Assembly (NCBI GenBank): GCA_020636135.1
Contig: JACJYK010000002.1
Span: forward strand, 329,501 to 393,500
DNA from: Lewinellaceae bacterium
GTDB lineage: Bacteria > Bacteroidota > Bacteroidia > Chitinophagales > Saprospiraceae
Length of the DNA: 64,000 bases
Reading direction: 5' to 3'
In this document: positions 16,197 through 25,480 of the stretch, piece after piece
Position numbering within the stretch: position 1 is the first letter of the stretch
How the letters are laid out: every line of letters starts with the position of its first letter
Made by a program: the position numbers and the translations under genes
Notes under the pieces: model-generated
What the model saw: the letters and a program-made list of their open reading frames with translations, nothing else
The model's database searches: none
Told to the model about the DNA's origin: nothing

Positions 16197-19100
16197 TTCA
16201 CCGCAAGCTTCCAAGCAACGTTACTTCAGTCTGACGAACCTGGCGGTGGATAATTCCACCAGCATCTTCATTGTAACGTTCATGATCCTGATCTTCGGGA
16301 TCCAGTCGTACAACCGGATGCCCAAGGAACAATTTCCGGAGGTCGTCTTCCCCCAGATCTACATCAATACACCTTATTTCGGTAACTCAGCTGCAGATAT
16401 CGAAAACCTGGTTACGCGTCCGATTGAAAAAGAAATCCAGTCCATCCAGGGCATCAAGAATGTGAACTCCACCTCGATGCAGGATTATTCGGTGATCATC
16501 GCCGAGTTCGAAACGGATGAGGACATCGACAATGCCCTGAGAAAGGTCAAGGACGCGGTGGATAAATCCAAATCCGAGTTACCTACGGACCTGACCCAGG
16601 AACCTTATGTCACGGACATCAACCTGTCCGAGATACCAATCATGACGGTCAATGTTTCCGGTAACTACAACAATGATGAGCTGCGCAATTATGCCGACTA
16701 CATCAAAGACCATCTGGAAGACATCGATGAAGTGTCCAAAGTGGACATGAAAGGCGCCCTTGAAAGGGAGGTACAGGTCAACGCGGACATTTCCAGGATG
16801 CAGGCCGTAAAAGTCAGCTTTGGTGATATTGCCAATGCGGTATCGGCTGAAAACCTCAATATGTCCGGTGGTGAACTGGTCAATAATGATTTCCGCCGGG
16901 CGATCCGGGTAGTAGGTCAGTTTGAAAATGTCAGTGAGATTGAAAACCTGATTGTCAAATCCGAGTTTCAAAATCCCATTTACCTCAAGGATATCGCCAC
17001 GGTGAAGATGGCCTATCAGGACCGCACCTCTTACGCCCGGTCGGACGGATTGCCGGTCATCTCACTGGATGTCATCAAACGCAAGGGACAAAACCTGCTG
17101 GATGCCTCCGACCACGTGAAAGAAGTCATCGATAAAGTGACGCCGGACCTGCCATCCGACCTGCGTATCAGTATCTTCAACGATCAATCCATCCACACCC
17201 GTGATCAGGTCTCCAACCTGGAAAACTCCATCATTTCAGGGGTGATCCTGGTCGTACTGGTGTTGTTATTCTTCCTGGGACTGCGTAATGCCTTGTTTGT
17301 CGGGATGGCTATACCCTGGTCCATGCTGATGGGTATCATGTGGTTGTACCTTTCCGGTACGACCATGAACATCATTGTTCTTTTCTCCCTGATCCTGGCA
17401 CTGGGGATGCTCGTGGACAATGCGATTGTGGTGGTGGAAAACATCTACCGGTATATGCAGAACGGGTATAAGGGCATTGAAGCGGCGAAGCGGGGAGCAG
17501 GTGAGGTAGCAATGCCCATCATATCTTCCACTGCGACGACGCTGGCTGCATTTATCCCCCTGGCTTTCTGGCCGGGTATCGTGGGTAATTTTATGCAGTA
17601 CCTGCCCCTGACCCTGATCATTGTGCTGACCTCTTCATTGCTGGTAGCCCTGGTCATCAACCCGGTGTTTACAGCGACCTTTATGAAGGTAGACAAGCGG
17701 CTGGAACAAAAATCAGCGCGTCAGCGCAAACGCCGCAATGTACTGCTCGGGGTATTGTTTATGGTCATGGTGGCCATTGGGATGCATTTGGCCGGAATCG
17801 AATGGGCCAGAAATTTACTGGGTATCGCGATCCTGGTTACCCTGGTCAATTTCTTCTTCCTCCGACGTGCCGCATTTTATTTTCAGAATAACCTGTTGCC
17901 GATCCTGGAGAATTCCTATGACCGGTTTGTACGCTTTGCACTGCGCCGGAAGAACCCGTTGTGGTTTTTCGCCGGAACTTTTGGATTGTTGTTCTTCGCG
18001 CTGGCACTGCTGGCGATAAAATCTCCGGCGGTCATCTTTTTCTCCAAGTCGGACCCCTTATACGTGAATGCATTCATTGAATTGCCGATCGGTACGGACA
18101 TTGAAGCGACCAATAAGCTCATGCATTCCATGGAGGACCGCATTAAAAATGCCATAGAACCTTACCAGCAGGTGGTCGAGTCGGTTTTGGTCCAGATCGG
18201 AGAAAATACCTCCGACCCCAACAGCCCTCCGGAACCCGGCGCTTCTCCCCACAAATCGCGGATAACGGTGGCATTTGTGCCCTCGGATAAGCGGAATGGG
18301 GTGTCGACCGTCGAGATCATGGAGAAGATCCGGGAAAGCCTGCAGGGATATCCCGGTGTTCAGATCGTGGTTGACCAGAACGCGAACGGCCCCCCGACCG
18401 GGAAGCCGATCAACCTGGAGCTTCGCGGTGAGGACATCAATAAATTAGCCACACTGAGTGAAGATGTTATCAACTATTTTAACAGTCAGAACATTCCCGG
18501 CATTGAAGAATTGAAAGCAGACGTGGGCATCGGCAAGCCGGAACTGATCGTGAACATCGACCGTGATGCCGCCCGCCGTTACGATGTTTCCACCTACTCC
18601 ATTGCGGATGCCATCCGGACCTCCGTTTTTGGTAAGGAAATCAGCAAATACAAGGAAGGAGAAGATGAATATCCGATCCAGTTGCGGGTGGACACCACCT
18701 CCCGCAATTCCATCACGGATTTGATGAATCAGGTGATCACCTTCCGTGATATGGCGACCGGCAAGATCGCCCAGGTGCCGATTAGTGCAGTGGCCACCAA
18801 CTCCTACAATTCTTCCTACAGTTCCATCAAACGGAAGAACGGAGACCGGGTCATCACCGTCTACTCCAATGTGCTGGATGGATACAACGCCAACAGCATC
18901 GTCACCGAGTTGAAGAAACTGATGACCAATTACGACCTGCCGGAAGGTTTTACCTATGAATTTACCGGTGAACAACAACAGCAGACCGAGGATTTGGACT
19001 TCCTGAGCACTGCCTTTGCGGTGGCGATATTCCTGATCTTTATCATCATCGTGGCGCAGTTCAATTCCATCGTGTCGCCGTTTATCATTATGCTGACCGT

Positions 19101-19629
19101 ATTGTTCTCCACCATCGGGGTATTCCTGGGTTATGCATTTTCAGGACGCGATTTTGTCATCGTCTTCACCGGTATTGGTATCATCTCGCTCGCCGGTGTG
19201 GTGGTGAATAATGCCATCGTGCTGATCGATTATACGCAGCTGTTGTTGAAACAGAAGCGTGAAGCCCTCGGTGTGGACAGTGATCTGGCTTTGCCGCTGA
19301 ATGATGTCAAAGAGGCGATCGTCATGGCCGGTTCAACCCGTCTGCGTCCCGTGCTTTTAACCGCCATTACCACGGTATTGGGGTTGATCCCCCTGGCTAT
19401 CGGATTCAATTTTGACTTCTTCTCCCTGGTACAGGAATTGGATCCGCATGTCTTCATCGGAGGTGATAATGCGACATTCTGGGGCCCTATGGCCTGGACG
19501 GTCATCTACGGTTTGGTGTTTGCCACGTTCCTGACACTGGTAGTAGTACCGGTGATGTTCTGGCTTGCCCACCGGGCGAAACTTGCCGGTTCCAGGTTGT
19601 TTAAAAGTAATGAACCTTCAGTCGGTTGA
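16186..19629 (+). CDS. RND multidrug efflux pump, inner-membrane subunit
   Basis: An 1147-residue resistance-nodulation-division transporter, larger than AcrB (about 1050) but with the same order: TM1, a large periplasmic loop, TM2-6, a second loop, TM8-12. The proton-relay helix reads LALGMLVDNAIVVVENIYRY and the matching late helix GVVVNNAIVLIDY. An insert of hydrophobic segments near residues 510-560 (RKRRNVLLGVLFMVMVAIGMHLAG) separates the two halves and explains the extra length. Substrates are not deducible; the HAE-type pattern with one Asp in TM4 suggests organic compounds or solvents over heavy metals. Last gene of the tetR operon. Confidence 0.92.
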   Translation: MENNSPQASKQRYFSLTNLAVDNSTSIFIVTFMILIFGIQSYNRMPKEQFPEVVFPQIYINTPYFGNSAADIENLVTRPIEKEIQSIQGIKNVNSTSMQDYSVIIAEFETDEDIDNALRKVKDAVDKSKSELPTDLTQEPYVTDINLSEIPIMTVNVSGNYNNDELRNYADYIKDHLEDIDEVSKVDMKGALEREVQVNADISRMQAVKVSFGDIANAVSAENLNMSGGELVNNDFRRAIRVVGQFENVSEIENLIVKSEFQNPIYLKDIATVKMAYQDRTSYARSDGLPVISLDVIKRKGQNLLDASDHVKEVIDKVTPDLPSDLRISIFNDQSIHTRDQVSNLENSIISGVILVVLVLLFFLGLRNALFVGMAIPWSMLMGIMWLYLSGTTMNIIVLFSLILALGMLVDNAIVVVENIYRYMQNGYKGIEAAKRGAGEVAMPIISSTATTLAAFIPLAFWPGIVGNFMQYLPLTLIIVLTSSLLVALVINPVFTATFMKVDKRLEQKSARQRKRRNVLLGVLFMVMVAIGMHLAGIEWARNLLGIAILVTLVNFFFLRRAAFYFQNNLLPILENSYDRFVRFALRRKNPLWFFAGTFGLLFFALALLAIKSPAVIFFSKSDPLYVNAFIELPIGTDIEATNKLMHSMEDRIKNAIEPYQQVVESVLVQIGENTSDPNSPPEPGASPHKSRITVAFVPSDKRNGVSTVEIMEKIRESLQGYPGVQIVVDQNANGPPTGKPINLELRGEDINKLATLSEDVINYFNSQNIPGIEELKADVGIGKPELIVNIDRDAARRYDVSTYSIADAIRTSVFGKEISKYKEGEDEYPIQLRVDTTSRNSITDLMNQVITFRDMATGKIAQVPISAVATNSYNSSYSSIKRKNGDRVITVYSNVLDGYNANSIVTELKKLMTNYDLPEGFTYEFTGEQQQQTEDLDFLSTAFAVAIFLIFIIIVAQFNSIVSPFIIMLTVLFSTIGVFLGYAFSGRDFVIVFTGIGIISLAGVVVNNAIVLIDYTQLLLKQKREALGVDSDLALPLNDVKEAIVMAGSTRLRPVLLTAITTVLGLIPLAIGFNFDFFSLVQELDPHVFIGGDNATFWGPMAWTVIYGLVFATFLTLVVVPVMFWLAHRAKLAGSRLFKSNEPSVG

Positions 19630-19664
19630 TCCTGGGATGACTGATGAGGTGAAAATGTGATAAC

Positions 19665-20285
19665 ATGGAGAGCGGAAATATATTGCTGAGAGAAGATGCG
19701 GTTAAAGAAAACCCGCTGGACCAGTTTATGACCTGGTACGGAGAGGCCTTCACCGCCGAGGGAGAATTGATCGCCAATGCCATGACCCTGGCGACGGTAG
19801 ACGAAGACAACAAACCGTCTGCCCGGCTGGTCATGCTGAAAGGGCTATCCGCTGAAGGCTTCGTATTTTACACCAACTTCCATAGCCGCAAGGGGCACGA
19901 TCTGGCACGGAATAGCCAGGCTGCCCTCGTATTCTGGTGGCCAAAACTGGGCCGGCAGGTACGGGTACAGGGACAGGTGCAGACGTACGACGCTACCCAA
20001 TCCACCGAATTTTTCCAGGAGCGGCCGCGGGCATTCCAGATCGGAACCTGGGCGTCACCCCAGAGCCAGGTCGTTCCGGATCTCAATTTTCTCGTAGAGC
20101 GCCACAAAGAGGTGGAATTGAAATATCCGGAAGGCAACATACCACGACCTCCGCATTGGGGAGGATACCTGATGGTGCCCGATCGTATGGAATTCTGGCA
20201 GGGCAACGACAACCATCTGCATGACCGACTGGAATACCAGCGTGTGGAATTGGGTGACTGGCAAATGTATCGTTTGGCGCCCTGA
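19665..20285 (+). CDS. pdxH: pyridoxamine 5'-phosphate oxidase
   Basis: A 206-residue FMN oxidase that makes pyridoxal 5'-phosphate from PNP or PMP. Clear family segments: NPLDQFMTWYGEA, ANAMTLATVDEDNKPSARLVMLKG (substrate and FMN binding), FYTNFHSRKG, QVRVQG, ASPQSQ, PRPPHWGGYLMVPDRMEFWQG and the terminal RLAP. Length is typical. It starts 35 bases after the pump gene and may be read from that operon or its own promoter. pdxJ of the same pathway lies about 10.5 kb further on. Confidence 0.95.
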   Translation: MESGNILLREDAVKENPLDQFMTWYGEAFTAEGELIANAMTLATVDEDNKPSARLVMLKGLSAEGFVFYTNFHSRKGHDLARNSQAALVFWWPKLGRQVRVQGQVQTYDATQSTEFFQERPRAFQIGTWASPQSQVVPDLNFLVERHKEVELKYPEGNIPRPPHWGGYLMVPDRMEFWQGNDNHLHDRLEYQRVELGDWQMYRLAP

Positions 20286-20402
20286 GGTACACTCTTGTCT
20301 TATCTCGATCAGTTGCCGTGGTAAAAACAGAATGATTTCCAACAGTGACACATTGGTTGGGATAAAGAACATCACGGCGCAGGAAGTACCGTTTTCCGGG
20401 AT

Positions 20403-23400
20403 TTAACGGAGCAGGGTGATATCCCCGTTAAGGATACGTCGGTTGCCGTTGCTGAACTCGGCATCCACGAAATAATGAAATACACCCGGATTCAGTATTT
20501 TACCCTTCAGGGTCCCGTCCCAGACCGGTTGGCTGGCATCCGGATAGTAAGAATGCGCTTCAAAGACGATTTCACCCCACACATCACGAATGACAAAGGA
20601 GTGGATCATGACCAGATTCGATCCCGGATAGAGCCGGAGTTCATCGTTCTGCCCGTCCCCATCCGGCGAGAATACATTGGGAATGAAAAGTCGGCTGGTC
20701 TCAGAAACGATGATATTGACATCGTCGGAATAGGTACAACCCTGAGCGTCTTCCGCCCGGATCCGGAATGCTCCGGTCTTTAGCAAGTCCATCGTCAGGG
20801 GCAGGCAATTCTGGCAGGTCGTACCGTCAGGAAGGAATACGGTGTAGCGCACCAGGCTCACATTGGTTTCCAGGTTGATGGTTACCGGCTCACCCAGCAT
20901 CACCTCCCGATCCGGTCCTAGGCTTACAAAGGCCAGAGCGCTGGTATCCTGGAATGATATCACCGTACTTGCTTCACATCCACTTTGATCGGTTACCTGC
21001 AGATGGATCACCGTCGTCGTATCGGGTACCGGATAGTCAAAGGGCAACGAGGGAATTCCCAACTCCTGGCCGCCATTGATACGGAACCGGTAAGGAGGGT
21101 GGCCATTCGTCAAGGCCGTTATTTCCAGCATTTTACCGGCATTTGCCTGGCATCCGGCCGTGGTTGCGCGTGCCTCGATCATCAGGGTGTCAAAGGTTAA
21201 ACTCACCTCAATGATGGAGTCACAGCCCTGGTGGTTGCCTGCGACAAGGGTCTCCGTACCGGCCGGATGACCCGCATCGTAACGCACTCCGTTGACCATC
21301 AGGAAATCTCCCGGACAAAGCGTAAGCTGGAGCTGGTGCATGGAGGGATGTACCACCTGCAGTGCTACATCCACGATACTATCGCATCCGAAACGGGATG
21401 CTCCGGGCAGCAACACGCTGCCTGAAGAGCGATTGGCATCAAAACGCACCGTATCCACAAACAGAAAATCACCGGGGCAGATGGGGTCGTCCAGCAGGAA
21501 ATGCACAGCATCGGTAAAATGCAGGTCAATCTGGATAATGGAGTCACAACCCCGGGCATTGGCGCCTGGAAACACCTCCCTCCCCGTCGGATTGGATTCG
21601 CTGTAGGTGTGGCCGTTGATAATGATCTCCGAGCCCGTGCAGAGATCCATGGTCAAAAAAGACGTTGAAGGCTGCAGCAATTCGGCGGTTACTACCACCA
21701 GGGAATCGCATCCCAGATGACTTTCTCCGGCTAGTCGTACGGTGTCGGAGAGATGGGTTTCACTGAAAAATACCCCTTTGATCTCGATGATCTCACCGGG
21801 GCAAAGCGCAATCTGCTGAACGCCTACCGGGATCGGAACATAGGTCAACAGAATATCCAGCAGACTGTCACAGCCGAAAGCATCCTGTCCGGCCAGGATC
21901 ATACCGGAGGGCCTGGCGACATCAAACCGTTCACCCCCGTACATCCGAAAATCACCTTCACACAGTGTTTCCCGGATGACATTGGTGCCCGGCTGGTGGG
22001 GTATTACCTCCACATACACCAGGCTGTCGCAACCACTTACTGACTGTCCGGGTAATTGGATCAAAGCACTGGGAGATCCGGCGTGAAATGGTTGTCCTTC
22101 TACGGTTAACGTATCACCCGGGCATAGGTCCAGGCGGATCGTATCGGTCAGGCCCGGGTATAGTTTCAGCTGTACATCCAGGATGGTATCACAAGTCATG
22201 CCGGCAGACCCCAGAACCAGGCCGGAAAGATGGCCGGCATAGAAGGCTTCCCCGCCGATGGTCAGGGTATCGCCCGGGCACAGCTCCCAACGGATGGGCA
22301 CGGTATCAGGGGTGGTAAAATGGAGCAGGACCCGCATGATGGAGTCGCATCCTCCCTGTGCGGCGCCGGGCAGTATAGCTAGTCCGGAAGGCCTGGCCAT
22401 GGAGAAAGTCTCCGTGCCGATGGTCAGAGTATCGTTGATGCAGACGGTGCGCGCGTAGTCGGTCGTATCCTGAGCGATGGTGGTGATGTGCACCTCCCCA
22501 CTGACGATACCCTCACAAAAATTGTCCTTGAGTCCCGTCAATTTGAGGGTGATGTCCCGGGTGGCCAGGACACGGAATGAAAAGTTCGGGGTATTGGCCT
22601 GGATGTTTTGCGGAGTACCATTGCGCTCGTACGAGATGGCGAAGGGTGCGGTGCCGGTCAGGTCGAGCATGATCTCCGGCTCGGATCCAAGGCAGGCGAC
22701 GATGTCTCCGCCGATGGTGGCGCTTGGCGGCGTACGTACGGCGATGATGGCTGGTGGTGAAACATCCGCGCAGTAATCGCCGGGGTCAAAACCGGAACCT
22801 TTATCCGTGCTGGCGGCAGCGGAAAAATAATAATAGCCCGGATCCAAGGGGCTGGTGATGCGACTCCAATCGATGCTTGGAAGATCGGTCTGATAGATGA
22901 TGGTTCCCAACGAATCGGGTCGACCGGTGTAGAGGATGTAAAATAGACCGTCATCACCGTCATTGACATAATCGAGGTTAGGGACAAAGGGTAAACTTCC
23001 GGCAGCCTCCCGGCATACAAAGATTGTATCCCCCTGCTCACGAATTGTGCCTGCAGCGGTGATGCAGCTGCAGTTTGGGGCGCTTTGCTGGATTTCCAAG
23101 GTGTCGCAGACCTCGAAAGTGCCTGTCCAGATTTTCAAATGCAGATCTACACCAACCGGAATAGGATCAGTGATAATTTTATTATCCACACGGTTTGCTG
23201 GGTAACCGGAAAAACCATAATTATTGCTTGTATCTCCATTAACTGAGATGGTGGCCCTCCAGGCGGTATCACGTAAACAATCAACAAGAATAGATGCCTT
23301 GGAGATGGTGCCTTGGAAATGAATTTCCGGGGGACTTAATAACCGGCCTAAACAATGATTATTTGAAATAAAATTCGCTACAAAAAGCTTTGATGGATTA

Positions 23401-25313
23401 CCCTTCAAGTCTCTGATGGTATCATTTTGAGCGTCCGTTTGAAAAATGTATTGTGTTCCGAAGTCCTCATCCAGGAAATAAGCCAGGGTGTAGGGAGGGT
23501 CCCCGGAAAATCTGACAGGAATTTCACGTGAGCCATGAAAATCATTAAGGCAAATGGTATCGGGAGATAAAAATTCCACAGTAGCATCTAGGAGCACAAT
23601 TGTATCAAGTACTATATAATGGCATGAGTCGTTCATGGTGATCTCAACGGTATCGATGAAGGTACCTCCTCCTGTCAGGTAAGCGTTAAAGTTATTGGTT
23701 GAGTCGATGATACCAGGGCCATGCCAGTAGAATTTGATACTGTCGCCGGCCGGAATGGGAAGATCCAGGAGTAAAGGTTTGGATAAGACATCGCTCAAAC
23801 AGAAGGTATCGTTGAAGGTGGTGAATGTAGGTTGGGGACAGGTGACCAGCGGCGCCAGACAGGCAGGACTGCGATCTGCCGTGACTTGTCCGGCTATTTC
23901 GGACGTGCACTTACCGCCGTTGGTGAGGGTAACGGTAAAATTCAGATCATCCGATACGACCGGATTGATGTTTTGTGAGGTACTTCCGGTGCTCCAGGAA
24001 TAGGTATCTGCCATGGGAGCCTGGATGGATACGATCTCACCGGAACATATGGTGTCGTTAGGCAAGTATTGAAGTTTATTGTCCGGTAAGGGAATTTGGG
24101 AGATGTTGATGGAGGTGGTTGCGGTACATTTAGTTGATGGGTTTGAACCGGTTAGGGTGAATAATCCGGATTGTGAGTTTATGGTCACATTTTGATTTTT
24201 AGACAATGTGGTATTGCCTTTTTTCCACACCCATTGATTAATTTGACCATGTTCAAGTTTCCCTTGTAGCTCAATTGACAAACCCTGACAGTAGGTGCTG
24301 TCTCCAAGGATTGAAATAGAAGGACAATCTACTTGAATCGGATTTCCTATCGATGGAGTAATGGTGGAACAATTGGTGTTCCCTTGTTTCCAAATAAGCT
24401 TGATGTAAGCAAGGTTGTTTCCACAGAATGTTTCATTCAGGCTAACATTGAATAAAAGTGGTTGTAAGCCCAAATCGGGCCATCCTAAGCAGGGCGCGGA
24501 TTGTGGTTTATCAGGCCATATAAAAAATGTGCCTTCCGGCATGTTTTGGGAATAACTTATCGTATAGGAACAGCTCGAACAAAAGTTGACCGTATATCGA
24601 CGAATTCCACTAGGATTATCGGTAAATGCCCCAACAGCCCGAGTGCAACTGCTTTGAAGCACATAGATTGGAACAGAATATTTATTTGCTTCACTACAAA
24701 GTGCTGACCAATTGTAAACCGTCGGACTGGCATCTGCACTCACGAACAAGATCACAATAGCGTTCGGCGCAATGTAGTCACCAGGGCCGGCTGGAATGAC
24801 ACTGCATCCTCCCAGGTTTGCAATTGCCGGTTTCTTAAATGGGCAAGCTCCGGATCCTGGATCTTCGCATCCGGAAGGACAGATGCCGGGAAGGTTGTTG
24901 TTGTTTTCATCCAGGTCAACCAGTAAATCATTGACAGCAAATCCGCTTCCTGAATTGAATGTCATGTATTCATTGGATTCACTGACACAGGCATTGATCA
25001 TGGCCCCGATCAAAGTGGGACAAGTTGGATTTTGGCAACTTACCTGATCAAAAGTGAAAGTCTTCAATAAGGTGCCTTCTCCTTTCGTAGGATCGAAACC
25101 GGCCTGATCACCCGAATACACCTCCAGGGTGGTGGTAGGTGTAATATTGGTTACAGTCGCCTTGATTTGTAATTCGATGCCAGCACATGCTTTGGTGGCT
25201 CCATTGGAGAGTTTTACTTCAGTTGGGCCGGTCACCACCGGGCAGGATTGACCTTGCAGCCACCATGCGGTAAGCAGCAATATCAGGGTGATAGCGCCGG
25301 TTCTGTTTTGCAT
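20403..25313 (-). CDS. giant secreted repeat protein with gliding-type (CHU_C) C-terminal domain
   Basis: A 1636-residue exported protein, signal peptide MQNRTGAITLILLLTAWWLQGQ. The first half is a series of Ig-like/PKD-like beta-sandwich segments with many cysteines. A block of eight tandem repeats of about 54 residues follows (see separate entry). The end is a classic gliding-associated C-terminal domain (IPNVFSPDGDGQNDELRL, VIRDVWGEIVFEAHSY, VWDGTLKGKILNPGVFHYFVDA, LNGDITLLR) that directs type IX secretion and surface attachment. The probable role is a cell-surface adhesin or structural protein; no enzyme domain was found. Monocistronic. Part of the N-terminal half (about 23.2-25.0 kb) uses AT-richer codons than the repeat block, hinting at a mosaic gene. 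Confidence 0.88.
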   Translation of the reverse strand: MQNRTGAITLILLLTAWWLQGQSCPVVTGPTEVKLSNGATKACAGIELQIKATVTNITPTTTLEVYSGDQAGFDPTKGEGTLLKTFTFDQVSCQNPTCPTLIGAMINACVSESNEYMTFNSGSGFAVNDLLVDLDENNNNLPGICPSGCEDPGSGACPFKKPAIANLGGCSVIPAGPGDYIAPNAIVILFVSADASPTVYNWSALCSEANKYSVPIYVLQSSCTRAVGAFTDNPSGIRRYTVNFCSSCSYTISYSQNMPEGTFFIWPDKPQSAPCLGWPDLGLQPLLFNVSLNETFCGNNLAYIKLIWKQGNTNCSTITPSIGNPIQVDCPSISILGDSTYCQGLSIELQGKLEHGQINQWVWKKGNTTLSKNQNVTINSQSGLFTLTGSNPSTKCTATTSINISQIPLPDNKLQYLPNDTICSGEIVSIQAPMADTYSWSTGSTSQNINPVVSDDLNFTVTLTNGGKCTSEIAGQVTADRSPACLAPLVTCPQPTFTTFNDTFCLSDVLSKPLLLDLPIPAGDSIKFYWHGPGIIDSTNNFNAYLTGGGTFIDTVEITMNDSCHYIVLDTIVLLDATVEFLSPDTICLNDFHGSREIPVRFSGDPPYTLAYFLDEDFGTQYIFQTDAQNDTIRDLKGNPSKLFVANFISNNHCLGRLLSPPEIHFQGTISKASILVDCLRDTAWRATISVNGDTSNNYGFSGYPANRVDNKIITDPIPVGVDLHLKIWTGTFEVCDTLEIQQSAPNCSCITAAGTIREQGDTIFVCREAAGSLPFVPNLDYVNDGDDGLFYILYTGRPDSLGTIIYQTDLPSIDWSRITSPLDPGYYYFSAAASTDKGSGFDPGDYCADVSPPAIIAVRTPPSATIGGDIVACLGSEPEIMLDLTGTAPFAISYERNGTPQNIQANTPNFSFRVLATRDITLKLTGLKDNFCEGIVSGEVHITTIAQDTTDYARTVCINDTLTIGTETFSMARPSGLAILPGAAQGGCDSIMRVLLHFTTPDTVPIRWELCPGDTLTIGGEAFYAGHLSGLVLGSAGMTCDTILDVQLKLYPGLTDTIRLDLCPGDTLTVEGQPFHAGSPSALIQLPGQSVSGCDSLVYVEVIPHQPGTNVIRETLCEGDFRMYGGERFDVARPSGMILAGQDAFGCDSLLDILLTYVPIPVGVQQIALCPGEIIEIKGVFFSETHLSDTVRLAGESHLGCDSLVVVTAELLQPSTSFLTMDLCTGSEIIINGHTYSESNPTGREVFPGANARGCDSIIQIDLHFTDAVHFLLDDPICPGDFLFVDTVRFDANRSSGSVLLPGASRFGCDSIVDVALQVVHPSMHQLQLTLCPGDFLMVNGVRYDAGHPAGTETLVAGNHQGCDSIIEVSLTFDTLMIEARATTAGCQANAGKMLEITALTNGHPPYRFRINGGQELGIPSLPFDYPVPDTTTVIHLQVTDQSGCEASTVISFQDTSALAFVSLGPDREVMLGEPVTINLETNVSLVRYTVFLPDGTTCQNCLPLTMDLLKTGAFRIRAEDAQGCTYSDDVNIIVSETSRLFIPNVFSPDGDGQNDELRLYPGSNLVMIHSFVIRDVWGEIVFEAHSYYPDASQPVWDGTLKGKILNPGVFHYFVDAEFSNGNRRILNGDITLLR
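21192..22446 (-). repeat. eight in-frame ~162-bp repeats (LCPGD ... GCDS units)
   Basis: Within the giant protein, eight units each carry an LCPGD-like cysteine near the start and a GCDS-like cysteine near the end. The GCDS codons begin at 22341, 22185 (TCDT variant), 22023, 21864, 21702, 21540, 21378 and 21216, so spacing is 156, 162, 159, 162, 162, 162 and 162 bases. Units have diverged in sequence while period and cysteines persist, suggesting each is a small domain held by one disulfide. One unit of the same type occurs in the 1420-residue protein at 56060. Confidence 0.85.
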
Positions 25314-25317
25314 CCTG

Positions 25318-25325
25318 CAAATGTA
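25318..25325 (-). promoter_or_regulatory. -7 box next to the start codon of the giant surface protein gene
   Basis: Reading leftward the sequence is TACATTTG, an exact TAnnTTTG match, ending only four bases before the ATG at 25313. Transcription would start at or within the start codon, so a leaderless mRNA is possible. No good -33 TTTG was found at the expected distance, which lowers confidence. Confidence 0.4.
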
Positions 25326-25451
25326 GAATTAATTGGTATTGACCCTCGGCTATCAGATGTTAAAAGAGGCGGGAAAATTTCTTCCGGTTTTAAGGCCGCG
25401 GTGCCCCGGGATAATCTGGCGGGCAATCCCATTCCATGGGGGGAATTTTAC

Positions 25452-25459
25452 TAACTTTG
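25452..25459 (+). promoter_or_regulatory. -7 promoter box of lysS
   Basis: TAACTTTG, a perfect TAnnTTTG element, 21 bases before the lysS ATG. A matching -33 TTTG is not evident. Confidence 0.5.
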
Positions 25460-25480
25460 CCGCCCTAAAATGGTCCAGTC

